DNA of 64,000 bases from Bacillota bacterium (GTDB lineage: Bacteria > Bacillota > Bacilli > Paenibacillales > NBRC-103111): assembly GCA_023386955.1 (NCBI GenBank), contig JAEWIS010000023.1, forward strand, positions 372,001 to 436,000. Reading direction: 5' to 3'. The notes beneath the pieces are model-generated. The model was not told where the DNA came from. It saw nothing but the letters and a program-made list of their open reading frames with translations, and made no database searches. This document shows positions 60,375 to 64,000 of this stretch, piece after piece; position 1 is the first letter of the stretch, and each line of letters starts with the position of its first letter. A program made the translations under genes and the position numbers.

Positions 60375-60890
60375 ATGATCAATCATCCGGCAACAATGTA
60401 CGCCTATCATGTGTGGGCCAATCAAGTGATTTTGGAGAGAATCCGGGAGCTTCCGTCCGATGTGCTGAGTCTGGAGGTGAACAGCTCGTTTCCCACTCTC
60501 GCCCATGCGCTCAGCCATATTTATGCCGTGGATAAAATGTGGTATCTGGTGGTGACGGGGACCGGCATGCGGGTAGCCTTCGAGGAATGCCGGCCGCTGA
60601 ATACGAGCATCCTGGATACGGTGGAGCAATATATGGACTTATACGCGGAGCTGTCGGGTTTATTTCAACAGTGGCTGCGGGACCAGTCCGATCTGGAGCA
60701 AACCCTTCTGCTGGATAATCCCTTTGCCGGCGTGCGCCAAACCCGTTTATCGGAGATACTGCTCCATCTGGTCAATCATGGCACCTACCACAGAGGCAAT
60801 ATATCCACCATGCTCCGTCAGCTTGGGTATGCCTCTGCCATGAACGATTACGCCTTTTTTTGGTATCAGGAGTTTGTGGAAGCTATATAG
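60375..60890 (+). CDS. DinB-superfamily protein
   Basis: The 171-residue DinB/YfiT-type four-helix bundle has the first metal histidine in AHALSHIYAVDKMW and the others in LLHLVNHGTYHRGNIS (HxxxH), the usual triad. Function unknown. ATG 60375 is eight bases after AAAGGAG; the longer in-frame start at 60279 overlaps the WYL gene. A YdeI-like gene follows 20 bases later. Confidence 0.88.
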   Translation: MINHPATMYAYHVWANQVILERIRELPSDVLSLEVNSSFPTLAHALSHIYAVDKMWYLVVTGTGMRVAFEECRPLNTSILDTVEQYMDLYAELSGLFQQWLRDQSDLEQTLLLDNPFAGVRQTRLSEILLHLVNHGTYHRGNISTMLRQLGYASAMNDYAFFWYQEFVEAI

Positions 60891-60910
60891 AGAAGGAGGC
60901 TGGCCCCGGT

Positions 60911-61480
60911 ATGGAGGTCCAAAATCTGCTTGCGGCTACAACGCGGGAATCCTTGCGGGATTGGCTCGCGGAACATAGCACTACGGAGAGTTGCTGTTGG
61001 GTCATCGTAAGTATGGTGCCGGAGCCGGGGAAGCTGCTTTATCTGGACGCGGTGGAGGAGGCGTTATGCGTCGGATGGATTGACGGGGTGAAAAAGAAGC
61101 TATCGGAGGCCCAAACGGCACAACGCTTGTCTCCCCGCAGTAAAACCAGCTCTTGGACGGAGCTGAACAAGGAGCGCGTCAGGCGGCTGGAGCGTCTTGG
61201 GCTGATGAGAGAGGAAGGGCGGAAGGTGCTTCCTAATATGTCTCCTGAAGCATTCCGGATTGATCCGGTTATCTGGCAAAGGTTGCAGGAGGAGGAAGCT
61301 GTTTATGGCAACTTCCTTGCGTTTCCGGAGCTGTACCGGCGCATCCGGATCGACACCATCCAGAGCTGCAAGCAGCAGCCGGAGCTGTTCCGGAGCAGAC
61401 TGGATAAGTTCATTGCCAACACCAGGGAAAACAAGATGGTTGGCCAATGGCATGATAACGGGCGGCTGCTGGAGGAGTGA
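60911..61480 (+). CDS. YdeI/OmpD-associated family protein
   Basis: The 189-residue protein shows the family core ALCVGWIDGVKKKL, RLSPRSKTSSWTELNKERV and LERLGLM. Family members are linked to stress or antimicrobial tolerance in some bacteria, but the mechanism is unknown. ATG 60911 follows AAGGAGG by about 11 bases; the longer frame begins inside the DinB gene. Probably co-transcribed with DinB. Confidence 0.85.
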   Translation: MEVQNLLAATTRESLRDWLAEHSTTESCCWVIVSMVPEPGKLLYLDAVEEALCVGWIDGVKKKLSEAQTAQRLSPRSKTSSWTELNKERVRRLERLGLMREEGRKVLPNMSPEAFRIDPVIWQRLQEEEAVYGNFLAFPELYRRIRIDTIQSCKQQPELFRSRLDKFIANTRENKMVGQWHDNGRLLEE

Positions 61481-61486
61481 TGGGCT

Positions 61487-61516
61487 TTGACTTCCCGCTT
61501 TAAAACGTTTTATAAT
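61487..61516 (+). promoter_or_regulatory. Autoregulated promoter of the LacI gene with operator
   Basis: TTGACT (61487-61492) and TATAAT (61511-61516) are 18 bases apart. Palindrome TAAAACGTTTTA (61501-61512) fills the spacer and overlaps the -10. The same core occurs twice at the FAD oxidoreductase promoter, so the LacI protein probably represses itself here. Confidence 0.75.
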
Positions 61517-61552
61517 CAGGAAATAAAAGAACGGCGGGAGCGGGAGTGGAGC

Positions 61553-62584
61553 ATGTCATCGAAAATCCAGGATATAGCCAAGCTGGCGGGGGTATCGCCG
61601 GCCACAGTATCGCTTGCCCTGAACGATAAGCCAGGGGTTAGTCTGACTACCAAACGGAAGATTCAGCAGCTGGCCAAACAAATGAATTATGTCCCGAACC
61701 GGCTGGCTCAAGGCCTTCAAGGGGGCAAATCCAATAATGTTCTGGTTTTTATGTCGGGACCCCAATACGACTATTTCAACAGCCCATTCTATTTCGAAAC
61801 GTTGAAGCACTTGTCCCGGGGCTTGTCGGAATCTCCCTATCATATGATGCTGCAAATCGCCACAGCGGATATGGAGCAGGAGCAGCTGCAAGCTATAGCG
61901 GCAGGCAAGGGGTACGATGCGGCAGTTTTCATGGGGCTGCGTATGCCATTGGACACGGCGGTGGGGATTATGGGTGAGTCCAAACCCTTGGTGTTTGTTA
62001 ACCGGCCATGCGGAGAGCTGGGTTATTCCGTCAATGCGGATTATGCAGCAGGCATGGAGCTCTTGACGCGGCACCTGATTAGGCTGGGGCATAAGGATAT
62101 TGCGTTTATCGGCTACTCGCCGAAGCTGGCTTCCTCCGAGCTGCGGATGACCGGATTCCGCAGGGCGTTTGCGGAAGCAGGACTGCCGGTGCCGGAAAAC
62201 CGGGTTTATTATGCCGATTATTATCAGGAGTCCGGCTATCTAGCCATGCGGAAGCTGATCCAGTCCGGAGCAGCTTTACCCAGTGCAGTGATCGGGGGCA
62301 ATGATCTCATTGCCATCGGTGCGCTGGAGGCGCTGCTGGATGCAGGCTTGCGGGTGCCGGAGGATATTTCCGTGGCTGGCGTGGATAATATCCCCAACAC
62401 CCATCTGCTAAAGGTGCCGCTGACCACGGTGCATGTTGCACATGATGCCATCGGCTTCGCCGCCGCCCAAGCCGTGATTGGGCTGCTGGATGGGAACAAC
62501 GTAGAGAGGGAGACCTGGGTGGATGTCAGTCTGGTCCAAAGGCAGAGCACAAGTGTGCCAGGAGGGAGCGGTTCGGTAGGGTAG
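61553..62584 (+). CDS. LacI family transcriptional regulator
   Basis: The 343-residue repressor has an N-terminal HTH and hinge (KIQDIAKLAGVSPATVSLAL, then YVPNRLAQGL) and a periplasmic-binding-protein-like sensor (about 60-335, with VIGGNDLIAIGALEAL and SVAGVDNI). ATG 61553 follows GGGAGTGGAG and aligns with family starts; the earlier in-frame TTG lies in the promoter. Operators TAAAACGTTTTA in its own promoter and TTTAAAACGTTTTAAA at the downstream oxidoreductase suggest it controls both. Effector probably a sugar or sugar acid. Confidence 0.92.
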   Translation: MSSKIQDIAKLAGVSPATVSLALNDKPGVSLTTKRKIQQLAKQMNYVPNRLAQGLQGGKSNNVLVFMSGPQYDYFNSPFYFETLKHLSRGLSESPYHMMLQIATADMEQEQLQAIAAGKGYDAAVFMGLRMPLDTAVGIMGESKPLVFVNRPCGELGYSVNADYAAGMELLTRHLIRLGHKDIAFIGYSPKLASSELRMTGFRRAFAEAGLPVPENRVYYADYYQESGYLAMRKLIQSGAALPSAVIGGNDLIAIGALEALLDAGLRVPEDISVAGVDNIPNTHLLKVPLTTVHVAHDAIGFAAAQAVIGLLDGNNVERETWVDVSLVQRQSTSVPGGSGSVG

Positions 62585-62633
62585 GGTACAGAACCGTCTC
62601 GTCCCGTGTATCACAGGTGAAGAGCGGCGCTCT

Positions 62634-62779
62634 GGGATAGCGGAAGGCGAACTTCTTCTATTTCGGCCAAACTGGAGAGAAACCCGAAATAAGGCCAGGC
62701 GGATTTCCGCTATTGGCGTGTTATCCCGGAAAAAGGCTGTGAATGAGGGGAATAAAGGAAAGTAACATTCCGCTATCTA
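62634..62779. repeat. Intergenic repeat, AATAGCGGAA class, mixed copy F
   Basis: It holds GGGATAGCGGAAGGCGAACT, then an inverted GGATTTCCGCTATTGGC and a final ACATTCCGCTATC, the same cores as the hairpin cluster at 35.5-35.95 kb, but less regular. It lies between the LacI gene and the terminator at 62799. A short open frame across 62743-62940 has no codon or ribosome support. Confidence 0.55.
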
Positions 62780-62798
62780 TCGTTTTTCGGGCTTGTGG

Positions 62799-62838
62799 AA
62801 CCCATAAGGGAAGAGTAGCTTCCCTTATGGGTTTTTTT
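62799..62838 (+). terminator. Strong terminator downstream of the LacI gene
   Basis: A perfect 15-base stem AACCCATAAGGGAAG/CTTCCCTTATGGGTT has a five-base loop and a run of T residues. It lies 215 bases after the LacI stop. Confidence 0.92.
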
Positions 62839-62882
62839 TCGCAGGTGGAAAGCAAAGGCCGCGTGGCGAATAATTCACCCAA

Positions 62883-62898
62883 TTTAAAACGTTTTAAA
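62883..62898. promoter_or_regulatory. LacI-type operator O1
   Basis: TTTAAAACGTTTTAAA is a perfect 16-base palindrome ending seven bases before the -35 of the oxidoreductase promoter. Confidence 0.8.
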
Positions 62899-62905
62899 AT
62901 TTTCG

Positions 62906-62933
62906 TTGACCCCGTGCCGGACCTTCGTATAAA
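62906..62933 (+). promoter_or_regulatory. Promoter of the FAD oxidoreductase gene
   Basis: TTGACC (62906-62911) and TATAAA (62928-62933) have a 16-base spacer. Operators lie immediately upstream and about 70 bases downstream. Confidence 0.7.
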
Positions 62934-63003
62934 ATCGTAAGCAGGAAGGATGAAAGAGGATGTTTATCAAGATGTTCATTGGGTAGAAACTTTTGTAACT
63001 ATT

Positions 63004-63021
63004 ATTTAAAACGTTTTAAAT
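63004..63021. promoter_or_regulatory. LacI-type operator O2
   Basis: ATTTAAAACGTTTTAAAT is a perfect 18-base palindrome in the leader of the oxidoreductase gene. Its centre is 122 bases from that of O1, a distance suited to repression by looping. Confidence 0.8.
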
Positions 63022-63047
63022 TCTTTCAAACTTTGGGAGGGTTACAT

Positions 63048-64000
63048 GTGAAGTCTGCAACAGAACAGTATGATGTAGTGGTTATAGGCGGCGGTTTAGC
63101 GGGTTTCTGTGCTGCCGTTTCCGCTGCGCGCCATGGGGCAAAGACCTGTTTGATCCAGGACCGCCCTGTTTTTGGAGGCAACAGCTCGTCTGAGATCAGG
63201 GTTACACCCCATGGAGCTGCGGCCTTTCACGCTTATGCCAGGGAAACGGGCATTATTTCCGAGCTGTTGATTGAGGAACGGGCAGCCAATCACGAGGAAA
63301 TCTGGGAGAACGGCTGGACCAACAGCGTATGGGATATGACCATGTACAATATGGCGGCCAGCACGGCCAACCTGACCATTCGGCTTAACACCACCGTATT
63401 TGCCTTGGAAAAGAGCAGCGACCGCATCATCCGGTCCGTTACCGGACGGGTGTCCAATGCCGAAACGGAGATTACCTTCACGGCTGCCGCCTTCATCGAT
63501 TGCACCGGGGACGGGGTAGTGGCGGATCTGGCGGGCTGCGAATGGAGAATGGGCTCGGAAGGGCGTGAGGAATTCGGCGAATACCATGCGCCGGAGCAAG
63601 CCAGCCGGGATACCATGGGCAACTCCATTCATTTCCGGGCCCGGGACATGGGCAGGCCGGTTCCCTTCATTGCACCGGATTGGGCGGTAAAACATGAGGA
63701 TGCAAGCTACTTTTATGAGGACGGCCGGCTTCCCAAGGAGCTGCGGGGCGGTTACTGGTGGCTGGAAATTGGAGTTCCATGGCATACCATCCACGATGCG
63801 GAGGATATCCGGCATGAGCTGACCCGCCATACCCTGGGGGTTTGGGACTGGATCAAGAACAAGGACCCGAAGCTGAAGGAAAAAGCGGCTAACTATGCTT
63901 TGGAATGGATCGGGCAGGTGCCGGGTAAACGGGAAAGCCGCAGAATCATGGGCCAATATCTGATGACAGAGCATGATCCGGCCAATCTCACCGTGTTCGA
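63048..64000 (+). CDS. FAD-dependent oxidoreductase, 3' end outside window
   Basis: The first 317 residues are visible. They start with a Rossmann FAD motif (VVVIGGGLAGFCAAVSAARH, about 10-29) and GGNSSSEIRV, then IDCTGDGVVADLAGC near 150, all as in the FAD-dependent oxidoreductases found in sugar-utilisation loci (FAD_oxidored type). GTG 63048 lies seven bases after GGGAGG; the ATG two bases earlier meets an immediate stop. The gene is under a promoter flanked by two LacI operators, so the adjacent regulator very likely represses it. Substrate unknown. Confidence 0.88.
   Translation, partial: MKSATEQYDVVVIGGGLAGFCAAVSAARHGAKTCLIQDRPVFGGNSSSEIRVTPHGAAAFHAYARETGIISELLIEERAANHEEIWENGWTNSVWDMTMYNMAASTANLTIRLNTTVFALEKSSDRIIRSVTGRVSNAETEITFTAAAFIDCTGDGVVADLAGCEWRMGSEGREEFGEYHAPEQASRDTMGNSIHFRARDMGRPVPFIAPDWAVKHEDASYFYEDGRLPKELRGGYWWLEIGVPWHTIHDAEDIRHELTRHTLGVWDWIKNKDPKLKEKAANYALEWIGQVPGKRESRRIMGQYLMTEHDPANLTVF

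Noticed and set aside
62743..62940. Plus-strand 65-codon frame spanning a terminator and LacI operator
   Set aside because: It runs through a strong terminator stem and a promoter, so it cannot be a normal gene.

Overview
The window looks like a chromosomal segment of a Paenibacillus-type bacterium (Bacillota, Paenibacillaceae). This is inferred from gene style, not from a marker gene: lipobox-bearing binding proteins with Ala/Ser/Pro linkers, LplB/LplC-like permeases with YesN/YesM regulators, many AraC regulators beside glycoside hydrolases, an SLH surface protein, strong AGGAGG ribosome sites and frequent TTG/GTG starts. I saw no rRNA, tRNA, insertion sequence, prophage or CRISPR array.

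Layout. 1-15.6 kb: the tail of a GH127-like hydrolase, an AraC regulator, a sugar ABC importer (two permeases and a lipoprotein) with YesN/YesM, then two regulator/hydrolase pairs (ArsR-like/GH2 and AraC/GH31) and a GNAT. 15.6-18.9 kb: a divergent iron-siderophore uptake locus with Fur boxes over both promoters. 19.3-31.6 kb: an LTA-synthase-like enzyme, a WYL regulator with an SDR, then small housekeeping or detoxification genes (histidine phosphatase, blasticidin-deaminase-like CDA, short LMW-PTP, GNATs, HAD, type II pantothenate kinase, PPOX), a CBO0543-like membrane protein and a PL3 pectate lyase. 31.6-46.2 kb: Xaa-Pro aminopeptidase, a GH110-like and a second beta-helix protein, small enzymes, then AraC/GH31 and GH78. 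46.9-56.1 kb: a three-gene pectin operon (giant pectinesterase, modular PL1 pectate lyase, SLH protein). 56.5-64 kb: a CWC protein, a coupled MBL/SGNH/membrane-protein/WYL cluster, DinB, YdeI-like, and a LacI regulator next to an FAD oxidoreductase that runs off the window.

Functionally the region is mostly plant-polysaccharide (pectin and side chain) use. PL3, pectinesterase and PL1 would act outside the cell. GH2, GH31, GH78, GH110-like and GH127-like enzymes lack obvious signal peptides and would act on imported oligosaccharides. The LplBC-type importer and the AraC, ArsR, LacI and two-component regulators would control it. These roles are inferred from family and context.

The most unusual features are non-coding. 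A dispersed family of intergenic repeats built on a CGCTATT core occurs as four long CTAACGG...CCGTTAG elements (11.9, 23.7, 46.4 and 56.2 kb), as a dense cluster of short AATAGCGGAA/TTCCGCTATT hairpins (35.5-35.95 kb), and as a mixed copy (62.6 kb). Other notable signals are perfect TTTAAAACGTTTTAAA LacI operators at two promoters, AraC-type direct repeats with about 20 bp period at two promoters, a GTCAAGTTA-N7-(-10) box shared by a WYL regulator and its neighbour, and an apparent ATC start codon in the second WYL regulator.
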